Assembly: GCA_036571765.1 (NCBI GenBank)
Contig: BROE01000015.1
Location: forward strand, 3,887,332-3,951,331
Length of the DNA: 64,000 nucleotides
Source: Plecoglossus altivelis
Lineage: Eukaryota > Chordata > Actinopteri > Osmeriformes > Plecoglossidae
Direction: 5' to 3'
The stretch's first letter is position 1; the number at the start of each line of letters is the position of its first letter. Below are positions 1-10,614 of the stretch, one piece after another. Below the pieces are notes generated by a model. That model was not told the origin of the DNA. It did no database searches and saw only the letters and a list, made by a program, of their open reading frames with translations. The position numbers and the translations under genes are program-made.

Positions 1-639
1 CCCCTCTCGCTCTTTCTCATTCTCTCTCTTTCCACTTGCTCTCTGAACTGTGTGCAGAAGGAATATGGAGATTTAAGTTGGCACTGTTGGCGCACTTTCA
101 TGAATCACTTGGCCGGGGTTCCTGGGATCCACTTGTTGCTTGCATAGTTTTTGGTCACTCCCTCATAAGAGGTTGTTGCTGGGCTGGGCAGCTGTTTATG
201 CCTGGATTTGGCATGGACCAGTTGGCACTTTCGGTTCTCTGTAAAATCATGTTTACTGGGACGCCTCCAGGTTCCTCGCGTCAGGAAAGATGCCAGGAAA
301 CGCATTCAAAGCCCACCCTCGTTGACGACTGCATTGCCAGTCGTCAAAAATGGTGGAGTCGAACGTATGTGCTGTAGAGAGCGCATTGCCCACTGGAGAG
401 CTCACTCTTGCAAAAAAAACAAAAAACTTTGCGTGTCAGGCACACAAGGACGGGTAAAAGGGCAGAAATGGCTGAATTGCTCTGTTTTAATCAACCTTAG
501 AGCCCCCTACAGATCCCACCTGATGGATCTCACTTTCCGTCTCCCCTTCTTTCGTTCTGCCCCTTGCACACGCTCACTCTTTCTCTCTGTGTTCAACACT
601 TCCAGTCCTACCTGCTGGGGGTTTAATTAAAAAACAAAG

Positions 640-980
640 CACCTCAATGTGAAGACCATTAACATGCTAATGCACTAAGAACTAGGCGGTGATTTAGCTG
701 CCTGAGCAGTTTAGCGGCTCGCTCCAGAGTCATCCTCTGGGAGGCAAAGGGAAAGGCACTTTTTATTTGGTTTCATTTGTCCGAGCAATTATCGCTATGT
801 GCTGACCTGCGATACTGATGCTAACGTATGGGGCTCTTTGGCTGGCGTTCTCCCAACTATGCAGTTAGCCTCGCACTCCACGTAATTATCCGATCATTTT
901 CCCTGGAATTGCACCGCAATTGGATTTGAATTAGACGCCAACTGCAACTGTGGGCTCATGTGGCTGTTATAAACGAATTT
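640..980. promoter_or_regulatory. Candidate intronic regulatory block
   Basis: This is unique, non-repetitive sequence in lmx1b intron 2. It is rich in homeodomain-type TAAT cores (for example TAATTA at 883-888) and ATTA/CAATTG motifs, and has no ORF of note. Such texture is typical of vertebrate developmental enhancers. This is inference only; conservation was not tested. Confidence 0.3.
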
Positions 981-2964
981 CAGTAGCTATGGCCCTTCTC
1001 CTGTCGCATGCCTGCGCTACGCCTCTCGTCTTTGACGGAGAACACAAATGAATTCAGCCTACAACCTGACCAGCCTTTTCCCCCAAGGCACCGTTCCATC
1101 CAATCTTGTGTTGCGTCGAACCCAAAGAATGATGTGGTCTTTAGTTCATATGCGATACGGTGCTCATTGGGTGGCGTATGGAAACACATCTGACTGTTGT
1201 CTTGCGTTTGTTAAAACGCTGTCCGTAGAGAAACCTCTGAGGGAACCACCACCCATGGAATATTCCACATGGAACATCTCTGTCCAGTTTCTTGCCTACC
1301 ATCTGAAGCCTCGGCCTATTTGAAGCTCCGGCGCTTTTAATGACACCCCTAACCTCTTTGTAGCGCACATGTTCACTCATTAGATGGGAGTGGAGGAAGC
1401 GGTTGGAAAATGTCCCCTTTTCTCCCCGATCTAATCTGCTATACCATCAAAGACCATTTAAGAACAGAGAGGGCAAAAGGGGTGGGGGCACGAGTTGAGT
1501 CGAATCCCCCCCCCCAAATCCCTCTCACTCAATGCAGACACTTCTGCGTATCGAATGTTTTTGGCTAGCGTCAGCAAGGACCCGGAGAAAGTATTCTCTT
1601 TCCTCGGATGTCTGGAGGTGGTCAACTTGGTCAACTTCCGGGCCCTTTGCAATATTGCCACATCCATCAAGTCACTACCCAAAGCAGCGAGAGTTTTCTG
1701 GGAGTTTTCATTTGATTGGAGATCATTTCTCTTTGTATTTTTTTCTCCTATATCAGGGTAGTTCGTTTGACCTTTTGCAGGTATACCCATAGCTAACATA
1801 CTATAACACTGCTGGTTGTCTCTGGAGTATGAATTTTTTTTTATATATGGTTTTATCTGGTTTGCTGCATTGCATCGGATCAATCCCGAAGCCATTCCAT
1901 TAGACACTCACACCTGGCTGACTTCAAAGCACTGCAGTTTGCATTGGTCACAGTCTTACACAACATACTCTACTGCATGTCGTTGTTCCAACACTGAAAA
2001 CTAATTTGGACAAAGTCTTAACATTGTTGTCCGTTCTTAAAAGAGAGAAAGGATGAAAAGCCAGAGAGGGTAAGCAGTTCTCTCAGTGGGACGTCTGCTC
2101 TGGTACACTTCATTCCCCGACACAGAGGCTGGGGTCGTCACGGTGAGAAAAGGCCTTCTGGTTAACGTCCTGTGTCAATATTTGACGCAGCGTAGTGTCC
2201 GACAGCCATGGTGGCTCTGTGCATGGTGGGAGGCCATTGAGCAGGACAGTACCCTGTGTGTGCTGCTAGCCCTGGGTGGAGAAGGATGCATATCCTGGAT
2301 GACACCTAACGCAGGCTCCCAGAAGCGCGCAAAGAATACCGCGTTGCCGGTAGCAGCTTGGCAGAATTCGTAGCATTTGAGCTGTTAACAGCAAATAGCT
2401 GTTAGCTTCACAGCTATCGTTGCGTACAAAGAAATCCACTCACCTCAGCACTACCACCAGTGTCCCAGCCCCACCTTCAAGGATACGTATTGAACAGTCG
2501 TGCTCTTATACTGCCACTAGAAGTGGAACGCAACGATCGAATTTATGAACACTAGCGCTGCTTCGATTCCTCTTTCAAGGCTCCACTGCATTGTCAGTTT
2601 ATCAAACCAGGACTCCCCCCCCCCCGCCCGCTCTGGCATTTTGTCATGATGCTTCTCCTGAGCCAGCAGTAAAGCCAGAAAAGAGAGTTCCTCATCACCT
2701 CCCACTCACACCACCCCGGTCTATCCTCCACACTCTCACAGCCACGAGTTTTTTCTCTCTCTTCCCTCCTGCCCAAAAGACGGAGTTTCTTCACAGGCAA
2801 AACTTGGAAAGGTATTAAAGTGGGATTAGGTTCCCCCACAATGCAGTGCTTGTGTCATTCAAAGGCCTCTGTTTTGGAGGCCCGACCCTGTTTGCTTGTG
2901 AGTAGCAGCAGGAGGCTGAGTGAGGGGGCTATGTGCCGAGAGGAGGTGGGTTTTTCACCCTCTG

Positions 2965-2988
2965 ACACACACACACACATACACACAG
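2965..2988 (+). repeat. (CA)n microsatellite
   Basis: This is an interrupted CA dinucleotide repeat with one CATA interruption, followed by GTGTGTGCG. Confidence 0.9.
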
Positions 2989-3124
2989 TGTGTGCGTCCA
3001 CTCTGGCGCGCCCTCCTAATTCTCCCTCCTCTTTCTCCGAAAAAAAAGGGTTTACTTCTCCACTTCCAGCTTGAGTGAACCTCTCTCCTGTCTCTTAGCT
3101 AGCATGCAAGTCCACACACAGTGT

Positions 3125-3145
3125 CCCCCCCCCCCCCCCCCCCCC
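3125..3145 (+). repeat. Poly(C) run, 21 bases
   Basis: An uninterrupted run of 21 C lies in lmx1b intron 2. Such runs can form i-motif/G-quadruplex structures and are difficult to sequence. Confidence 0.9.
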
Positions 3146-3911
3146 TCGGAGGGCGTGGTATGTCAGGGGCAGTAGCCGTAGCAGGAGGCTTCATGCATGG
3201 ATATTTCAAGCCAACCCCGTGGAGAATAGGGTTCAGGGGGGCCCAGAGGCTGAAGGGAAAGTCTGGATTAAAGTTGGGGACAATGCGGGAACAGGAAGAT
3301 TCCTCAAGGGACAAATGGGAATTACAGGCCCCATAATAATGCAATGTGACAGAGAGAGGAAGTAGAAAAATAATAGCCGACAAGATTAGCCAGTTGGGGA
3401 AAAGAGATAAAGGAGGGAGAGAATAGAGGGTTCAGAAAGGGAGGCTCCTTCTATCGAAGAGAAGTTGTAACACTTCCCGTGTTGTATGAGACTAGCAGTC
3501 TTAACCTTTCACCTTGGAATACGCTTTTGTGGCCTTGGTTGTGATATCTCTTTGGCCTGATGACAGCATGTGTACTTGTAATGAATACTGAGGATGAAAG
3601 AAAAACAGGCCTTGAAAACAATTTAAAAACCTTACAAGAAGAAATACATTGAGAATCTCACTGTTATTTTTTGGCCTTTCTAATTCTTCCTGTCACTAGC
3701 TTCTTCTTTTTTTCCGAACTCAGTCTCAGGCTCCACGCCTCTCTCCATCCATCTCTCAGACCGAGCGCCCGTCGGCCCTGAGGTGCCGTTTTTCCAGGCG
3801 GGACAAAGATATTACAGATGCTGAGCGCGTTATTAAAGAGAAACTCTCCATGGTGATTATCATAAGCATACGGATCTGCCACTAGGCAGGGTCGGGGTGA
3901 AATTCCCCCCC

Positions 3912-3957
3912 AAACACACACACACACAGATACACACACACACAGACAGACACACAC
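3912..3957 (+). repeat. (CA)n microsatellite
   Basis: This is an interrupted CA repeat with AGATA and AGACAGA interruptions. Its minus-strand translation gives a spurious Val/Cys-rich ORF. Confidence 0.9.
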
Positions 3958-4014
3958 CCCACAGGGCATGCACCCTCTGCACTGGCTCAGTGTGCGCCTC
4001 ACTGGGCACCTGCC

Positions 4015-4570
4015 TCTAATATTCATGAGGCATGGTAATCGGTTGGGGACTCTGCGCAGCCTTGAATCAGCAGCTGCCTGTGGGAGATGAAGCTGGTCGC
4101 TGAGCAGTCCTGCGGTTTCTGTATTAAACGGGGTACGCTGGCTGTCTGCAGGAGGACAGGGGATCATTTGCCACGTTTAAGATGCACGGGACTGCAGGGG
4201 CAGTATTGGAAGAGGGAGGCTGGCAGCCCAGTGGGTAGTAGGATTTTTTTAGGGGGCCTTTTAGAGGCAACAACTGGACAAGATAGAAACCAGCCCGTGT
4301 GCGACCGCAGCTGTTTTTGCGAAAGCAATTTCTGTCGCTCCCAGATCGGCACCTGCATCAGTCTCCAAATGATTTGCCGCGGTTATCCTCTCCTTTGATC
4401 AAACATGCGCGATGGTAATGAGCGCAGATAACCAAGCGGCGCCTTTTGTGGGATGTCCGGTTTCCGCGCCGCGCGAGACGCCCAGCGTGACAGGAATCTC
4501 CCGTGAAGCGTCGCCTATCAGCACCTCCATCTCCCAACGAAAGCTTTCCAGGCGCTGTTTTGCTGTTCAG
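4015..4570. promoter_or_regulatory. Candidate intronic regulatory block with TCF/LEF site
   Basis: This is unique, moderately CpG-rich sequence about 1 kb before the LIM2 exon. It contains a symmetric TCF/LEF-type motif CTTTGATCAAA at 4393-4403, GGTAATCGG and GGTAATGAGC cores, and several GCGC patches. It may be an lmx1b enhancer; this is inferred from motif texture alone. Confidence 0.3.
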
Positions 4571-5594
4571 ATTTTTTGGGGGGGAGGGATTCGCGCTATT
4601 CATCAATGTCACTGATTTCTGTCAGCTGATTCTGAGTTGATAGAGCCGCCTCTTCTGTCTCCCCATCTTGGCTTGTGCGGATGGTGCGCAGACAGGGATG
4701 ATAAGGCCCGGATGAATGTGTGGTTATGGTTGTCTGGTTGTCCAGCAACAGTCCCAATAAATGCAACAGTCTTTTGTATGCATTTCTAGGAGCAAACCTC
4801 TAGCTAGAAAGCTAGAAATTAGTGATGTTCATTGGATTCATCCATAAGATGTGCTGTAAATGTAGGTGCGATTTCAAGTATCCGTTTAAGGGCATTTTCA
4901 ATACAACCGACCACTGAAAGACACATCTAACTCTGTCAGACATCAAAAGCCAGAGAACAGAACAGAGAAAAAGCAGATATGCTACTTTTTTGGGCCCGTC
5001 CATCAGAGTGCTAGCCCTCGTTGGCGATTCAAATTGACCAATTCAAGTCATTTAACACCAGACTCCCCCCCTCCCCTCCCTCCCCCCCACACAACCCTCC
5101 TCCCCCGACCTCCGTACCTCTCCAGAGGCCCTTGTCAACTCCTGACCGCCGACTGCCCACCATCAGGCTCAAACAGAGCGTTGCTGGTCCCACAGGCAGT
5201 GCTTTTACAGTTGAGCGAGCGTCAAAAGGAAAAGGGGTGGTGGTTGGCCGGGGGGGCGAGGGGGGGTGTCGCGGTGGTTGGCCAGCTTCAGTAGCTGAGC
5301 GCACCCCTGTGTTATGTAGCCCCCCACCACCACCCCCCGCCCCACAGCTCCTTTCACGGTCATACATATCAAACGCACATGGACATAATGAAGGGAAACT
5401 TTCAACTGGAGGGATGGAAGTTACAGAGGACGTGGCGTACTGTTTGGTTTTGGGCTGCATTAGAAGTTACATCAAGTGATTCGCCACAGGGCAGACCGAA
5501 AAACCAACAGATACTCCGCCGTCTCAAAGAACCACACAGACACTATCCACACTTCTGACCATCTTTCCTCCCCTCCCTTCGTTCTTCCCCTCAG

Positions 5595-5827
5595 GCTATT
5601 CGCCACCAAGTGCAGCGGCTGCCTGGAGAAGATCGCGCCCACCGAGTTTGTGATGCGCGCCCTGGAGAGCGTCTACCACCTGGGCTGCTTCTGCTGCTGC
5701 GTGTGCGAGCGGCGGCTGTGCAAGGGCGACGAGTTCGTGCTGAAGGAGGGCCAGCTGCTCTGCAAGAGCGACTACGAGCGGGAGAAGGAGCTGCTCAGCT
5801 CCGTCAGCCCAGAGAACTCGGACTCAG
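5595..5827 (+). CDS. lmx1b: lmx1b exon 3, LIM2 domain
   Basis: The acceptor is a pyrimidine-rich run ending CCCCTCAG, and the donor is TCAG|GTGAGC. The first base completes a codon from the upstream exon (probably a Gln, as in the human protein). It encodes LFATKCSGC through SSVSPENSDS. All eight LIM2 zinc ligands can be placed. One position where I recall Arg in tetrapods reads Cys (RRLCKGDEF), giving an extra cysteine next to the second zinc module. Base composition is strongly GC-rich with mostly G/C third positions, unlike its neighbours. The exon is open in two + frames, but only this frame matches the family. Confidence 0.95.
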
Positions 5828-8800
5828 GTGAGCCTGCTGACGGCAGCTGCGAGGCAAACGCGAACAAACTCCATTTTCAGTTGTTTCACTTCAGAATTGT
5901 AGCTGGCAGAACAAAACACCCACGCGCTATCGGAACGAATTGCATTAGCCTACGGATTTCTAAATGTTTCCTGAAAGGATCTACTGACTGTCACTTCAGT
6001 AGGAGTAGCAGTGTGAAAACCCACGCTCCTTCGTGAGAACCTGGATAGGTGATTCACTAGAACTGAAACAAAAGGGTCTGCGTGTTCCACTCAGTTACCC
6101 GCAAGAACCACCAATAAATATCCACTCATGTCGACTACATGCATTCCTCAGCATCTTCAGTGTGTGTTTATCCATTTCAATATAATTTAATTAATGACAT
6201 GTATCTTTACAGCTGTGAAAGATACAAACGTCTGTTGGGGCTATTAAGACCTAGAACCCTAATTTATTGGTCATGTATTATTCAGATTTCGTCAAGCAGT
6301 AATATCATTAATAACCCATACACAATTAGAGTCTTATTAAGCTAACTGATAGAGTTGGTTGAGATTTAATCACAGTGAGACAGTCACCCAAACTCAGGAG
6401 AGGTTTCATTAGATTAATGTGTCATGGTAACAATTATCTTTTACCCCAAAAAAAACTAAACACTGAGTGTTTCCACGTGCTTTGAAGCAGTGGGAAGCGG
6501 TCAAAGAAACCTTAAGGTTGGGGTCTTGAAGTTTCCTCCGCAAGCTCTGCAGAAACTCTCTTCATCCACTAAAAAACGGTTTCCATACACTTCAAACAGC
6601 ACCCTACTGCACACACAGTCTCACACATGCCCGTCATTGTGGATTACGTCAATGCCTTCTCATTTAGAATTATTTCCCATCTGGTTTAATAGCATTCTCA
6701 GAAGGGTAATAACCATTATGATAGATGCAAGCTGTAAGACGGAGAAGCTGTATAAAGAGAGTTAGAAAATAGGTGGTCCAACAATGATGATAAAGGAGCA
6801 GATTTCTTTGTGTGTGTTTCTAATGACAGCAATGATACATTTTACCCAGAGAGTGTTTCCTTCCTCTTCCAACGTAATGTGAAAAGTTCCTGAACTTCAT
6901 GCCAAAACAAATTAAAAGCTATCAACAAGCCCATCTCACCTCTCAGTCGTAGTCATCGTATAATCTTTTTATATGAACCCCCTGCAAAGTCCACTTAAAG
7001 CTGTGAAAGTGACGTAGAGCACGGGCACATGTTCACGAACGCCGTATGCCCTGCCTCCATTACAGAGAAAAGTGAGGACGAGGACTTGGACGTGAAGCCG
7101 GAGAAAGGCTCCGGGGGCCCTGGGAAGGGCAGTGACGACGGCAAGGATCCGCGCCGACCCAAACGACCGCGCACCATCCTGACCACTCAGCAGAGGAGAG
7201 CCTTCAAGGCCTCCTTCGAAGTCTCCTCCAAACCTTGCAGGAAGGTGAGAACTTGAGTCTTGTTACTTCACGTTTCTTGATCAACGAACTGGATTCATTA
7301 ACAATCTGCCACACTGACGGCTTATCGCGCGCATCAATAGCGATCGAATCATTTTCGAGGCGCGCTTCATCCGTTCGTCTTTAAAATGACCCCAATAAAA
7401 CCGTCTGATGTTTTGGGTTGGCTAGGTGAGAGAGACGCTGGCTGCCGAGACTGGTCTGAGTGTGCGAGTGGTTCAGGTGTGGTTCCAGAACCAAAGAGCT
7501 AAGGTAAGCCAATAGGATCATCGCTGTGCAAATGAGCTGCCCCAGATGTACTGTGACTGTAACCTACTGTACAGCTAGTCAATGTCCTCGCAGAGACATT
7601 CCTCAAAGTGTTCACTTGCTCGCAATTTCAGGAAAGCAACATTTTGATTTTCTATTCTCCCCCCCCCCCCCCCCGACATTTGTTGCGATTCATGGCAACT
7701 GTTTCGGTAACTTGCGTTCTGTTGTTTGCAGATGAAGAAGCTAGCCCGGAGACAGCAACAGCAGCAGGAGCAACAAAACTCCCAAAGGCTAGGCCAAGGT
7801 AAGCACGCGTTTGTTTGTATGTGTATACTGTATACATATGTGTGCATAGTACTGCTAGAACGTGTTGACAAGAGAAACCAGACTTCTTTGCCTGGGAGGC
7901 AGAACCCCAGGGATGTGACCATTCTCTGTTAGATGGTGCCCAGTCGACGATAGACCCTCACAGGGTTAGGGTTTCTCTCACGTGGACAAAGTCAGAGACT
8001 CCCTGCTTTGCCAGCGACCTCTTAACAATATCCATTCCAGACAATATGATTTGATCTCTCCTCTCTCCCCCCTTTGAACCCATAGACTTCAATTTGATAT
8101 TGCGCGGGGGGAAAGCGAGAGCCACGATTGCAGCGCTGATGACCTTGACCTGTTATACCAGACTGAGGTTGAGACAGGGGCTAAAGACAGCTTGGCTTGT
8201 CGTTTGAAGCTCATAATATTGCTCTCATCCCAATGTCCCTCCGAGGTCATGACCCTAAGACCTGGTGGGGTTTTTTACCATTAGTAGTGTTAGTGTGCCA
8301 AATGTATGTGTTTGTGCGCTTTTGACTGATGCCAAACTTTACCTTGGGGATTTTTGGCAATACAGTTGCACTCTATTTCAGCCAGCCGGTTGTTATAGTG
8401 TGAGATATAACTCCGCTATGATTATGACATGTTCACATACTGTACCTTACACACTTAAAAGGAAAACCATGTCAACAGAATACCTCCAACGTTTTCCAGT
8501 ACGACACACTGTGACTCGCAAAGTCACCTCTAACCGTTTTGCTCTGTCAGAGTGAAAAATGGAACTTAAACAGCTGATAAATGACAGTTGGGCTGTATAG
8601 TTAATGAAAGAGACATCAGAACAATGTGTAATAACATTAGCGTGGTTTGCTAACTTGACGTGCGCCCCCCCCCACCCGCCGTGTAATAACAGCGATGCAA
8701 GGGGTGTTGTAAATTTGGAGACTTGTTGTCTTATCAGCACGGCTCCCTGCGGCTGCCAGGAGAGGGTTGTGCTGCCTAGGGCATAGTCAGGATATGAAAG

Positions 8801-9134
8801 ACAGTTTAGATAAGTACCAGGGTGCCTCGCAAAGGACACGTTTGTTTGTTGTCTGGAGAATCGCTGGCCCATCAATAAAACGATATACAAACAGGGGCTT
8901 TACAACCGCGTCACTCGGTGCGGTAATGGGCGGCCAGGCGCGCGGTTTTGGTTGGTGCTCGATGACGTGGGGTGGAGGCGGTACACGTTCAAACTCCTTC
9001 CGAACCCGTGCGTGCTAAACCCCCCACTCTCCTCCCCTCCATTTGCCCGAAGGGGGAGACCGTTTTGCTCGCACCCACCGTTCACCTCCCTGCAAACTTA
9101 CACTCTTGTTTCCTCCCTCCCTCCCCCCTCCCTT

Positions 9135-9170
<36 letters not shown>

Positions 9171-10614
9171 TCCCTCCCTTCAGAGGTGATCTCAGGCCGT
9201 ATGGAGGGCCTCCTGAGCTCCTACACACCGCTGGGGCCCCCCCAGCAGCTGGTGGCCATGGATCAGAATGGCTACAGCACAGACCCCTTCCAGCAGGGCC
9301 TCACCCCCCCACAGATGCCAGGGGACCACATGAACCCCTACGGTGAGCGCAGACACACACGCAGGCAGAAACGGACATGCCCTCACACGCACCTCACCGA
9401 GAATGCTCACCCGCCGTTTAGTTGACACGCTTACATGACAAACACAAGTGACTGTAAGTACATGAACCCGTAACATTGAGCAGCACACAGATAACCCGGT
9501 GTACCATTTTGATCTCTACGAAATGAAGGTCTTTTTTATAGCCGCGCATTTTTCACACTGAACAATTTACTCAAATTAAAGTATACAAAGCAAGACGAGC
9601 ATACGTATAGTAATATGTATCAAACACATTTTGATTGCATTAATCAAGCCAAAAGGACTAGGTCTGTTTGCAGCTACTGTTTGCTTTGCAGCCGCTCTCT
9701 TTCCACAAATGGAAGCGGTTTGTTTTTTAAGGAGGTTGCCAGTCTCAGCACTCAGTTGCAGATGCTAGATGGTTGTTAGACCACAGTTCTGGCCAAACCA
9801 TCAGCCCTGTCTCCTGACATTCACCCAAATGATGTCATCCCTCACCAAACTCGTACCCCCCCCACCCCCCTCCACCCTTCAATTTTATTGGCTGCAAAGG
9901 GGGCTAACCAATAATGCTGGTGTCTGATTAAAAATGTATGGGCCATCAAGCTGTCTCTGTCCTGATGTAATGGCGTCATTTAGATCTGGGGCGTCCCAAT
10001 AAAGCCGGAGACACCCAGGAGACAAGCCTGCTCATCCCGGCAATTAAACACTGGTGCCACGTGCCACTAGGAACAGAACACACACACACACTAATGCACA
10101 CACTCCACTGGTCCTGCCAGTGGGCCACAGGCTGCCTATAATGCTCATTGTCCTTTTTTTATCTACCATTTTTATTGAAGGGCGAACATAACTTTGATTC
10201 AGCTGGCAATAGGTGCAATTAGGTAGTTTAAACCACACATGTCACATTAACAGCAAGTAGCTCATCTAATATTATTGCCAAGGACAGCCACTAACATTAG
10301 GGTGTCATTTTAGATGACAACCGAGGCTCATTTTTGGAAATTGTAGCTTGGTTTGTTTTCCAGTAAACGAATCACTCTTGTTTATTTGTCAAACTAGTTC
10401 ACATAGCCTAGCTTTGCTCTGTTTTGACTCGTGTTTTTCGTGCGTTGTCGAAACAGGAAACGACTCCATCTTCCACGACATTGACAGCGACACGTCCCTG
10501 ACAAGCCTGAGTGACTGCTTCATGGCCGCCTCGGACGTGGGTTCCCTGCAGGCGCGGGTGGGGAACCCCATCGATCGCCTCTACTCCATGCAGAGCTCCT
10601 ACTTTGCCTCCTGA
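5595..10614 (+). CDS. lmx1b: LIM homeobox transcription factor 1-beta, 3' six coding exons (5'-partial)
   Basis: This is a nuclear LIM-homeodomain transcription factor that in vertebrates specifies dorsal limb, kidney podocyte, eye and midbrain/hindbrain neuron fates. Exons are 5595-5827, 7066-7244, 7426-7503, 7732-7798, 9184-9342 and 10457-10614, all joined in frame by GT-AG introns and giving 290 residues plus a split first codon. Reading from the first full codon, residues 1-57 are the LIM2 zinc-binding domain (CSGC, HLGC, final CKSD), 78-108 an acidic then basic linker, 109-168 the homeodomain (WFQNQRAK helix 3 at 156-163), then a Gln-rich stretch and a C-terminal transactivation region ending SMQSSYFAS. 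The C-terminus NDSIFHDIDSDTSLTSLSDC is the LMX1B form rather than LMX1A, as I recall the families. LIM1 and the start codon are not in the window; intron 2 is long in other vertebrates. Which teleost paralog (a or b) it is cannot be told. Confidence 0.95.
7066..7244 (+). CDS. lmx1b: lmx1b exon 4, linker and N-terminal half of homeodomain
   Basis: It starts after TTACAG and ends AGGAAG|GTGAGA. The first two bases complete a Glu codon. It encodes an acidic EKSEDEDLDVKPEKG linker, a Gly/Lys/Asp-rich stretch, then DPRRPKRPRTILTTQQRR and helices 1-2 up to KPCRK. The linker is the most divergent part compared with mammalian LMX1B, while the homeodomain part appears identical to it as I recall it. 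Confidence 0.95.
7426..7503 (+). CDS. lmx1b: lmx1b exon 5, homeodomain recognition helix
   Basis: This 78-base, phase-0 exon runs from acceptor GGCTAG to donor AAG|GTAAGC. It encodes 26 residues from VRETLAAETG to VWFQNQRAK, which contain the DNA-contacting helix 3 with Trp48, Gln50 and Asn51 of the homeodomain numbering. The intron before it is only 181 bases. Confidence 0.95.
7659..7674 (+). repeat. Poly(C) run, 16 bases
   Basis: An uninterrupted C run lies in lmx1b intron 5, 57 bases before the exon 6 acceptor. Confidence 0.9.
7732..7798 (+). CDS. lmx1b: lmx1b exon 6, Gln-rich segment
   Basis: It starts after GTTTGCAG and ends CAAG|GTAAGC. It encodes MKKLARR followed by QQQQQEQQNSQRLGQ, closing the homeodomain and starting the glutamine-rich region. 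The Q run is encoded by mixed CAG/CAA codons. A 16-base C run (7659-7674) lies 57 bases upstream in the intron. Confidence 0.93.
9140..9178 (+). repeat. (CT)n microsatellite at lmx1b exon 7 acceptor
   Basis: About 13 uninterrupted CT units, flanked by further CCCT/CCTT units, lie immediately before CAG of the exon 7 splice acceptor and act as its polypyrimidine tract. Confidence 0.95.
9184..9342 (+). CDS. lmx1b: lmx1b exon 7, transactivation region
   Basis: The acceptor CCCTTCAG follows directly on a (CT)n microsatellite that supplies the polypyrimidine tract. The donor is TACG|GTGAGC. It encodes EVISGRMEG, then SYTPLGPPQQLVAMDQ, and ends in the conserved QQGLTPPQMPGDHMNPY. A second AG lies 12 bases into the exon (CTCAG at 9191-9195), so an in-frame alternative acceptor that drops four residues is possible. 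Confidence 0.93.
9884..10035. promoter_or_regulatory. Candidate regulatory block in lmx1b intron 7
   Basis: A run of unique sequence carries two CCAAT-type boxes (ATTGG near 9887, CCAAT near 9909), TGATTAAAA, a CRE-like GGCGTCAT and CCCAATAAAG, set between low-complexity C-rich DNA and a CA repeat. It reads like a conserved noncoding element, but conservation was not tested. Confidence 0.3.
10457..10614 (+). CDS. lmx1b: lmx1b exon 8, C-terminus and stop
   Basis: It starts after GAAACAG, completing a Gly codon, and reads NDSIFHDIDS to SMQSSYFAS followed by TGA at 10612-10614. The C-terminal 50 residues match vertebrate LMX1B almost throughout; the variable spot is DCFMAASDVG. Confidence 0.95.

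Larger units (their letters stand above)
1..5594 (+). other. lmx1b: 3' part of lmx1b intron 2
   Basis: No coding exon is visible. The LIM1 exon expected upstream (with CAGCERVISDRF-like residues) is absent from all frames, so the window begins inside this intron. It contains C runs at 1506-1515, 2615-2625 and 3125-3145, CA repeats at 2965-2988 and 3912-3957, and candidate regulatory blocks listed separately. The apparent ORF on the minus strand at 3664-4167 is partly a translated CA repeat and is not credited. Confidence 0.8.

Noticed and set aside
1490..1515. tRNA B-box-like GAGTCGAATCC
   Set aside because: No A-box at the right distance and no cloverleaf; it runs straight into a C run.
3664..4167. 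167-codon minus-strand ORF
   Set aside because: Its centre is a translated CA microsatellite (Val/Cys alternation) and the flanks match no protein.
5476..6036. Single 186-codon ORF containing the LIM2 domain
   Set aside because: Only 5595-5827 is exon. The rest is intron read-through beyond good splice signals.
5595..10614. Identification as lmx1a
   Set aside because: The linker, Gln-rich segment and C-terminus (DVGSLQARVGNPIDRLYSMQ) fit LMX1B better than LMX1A.
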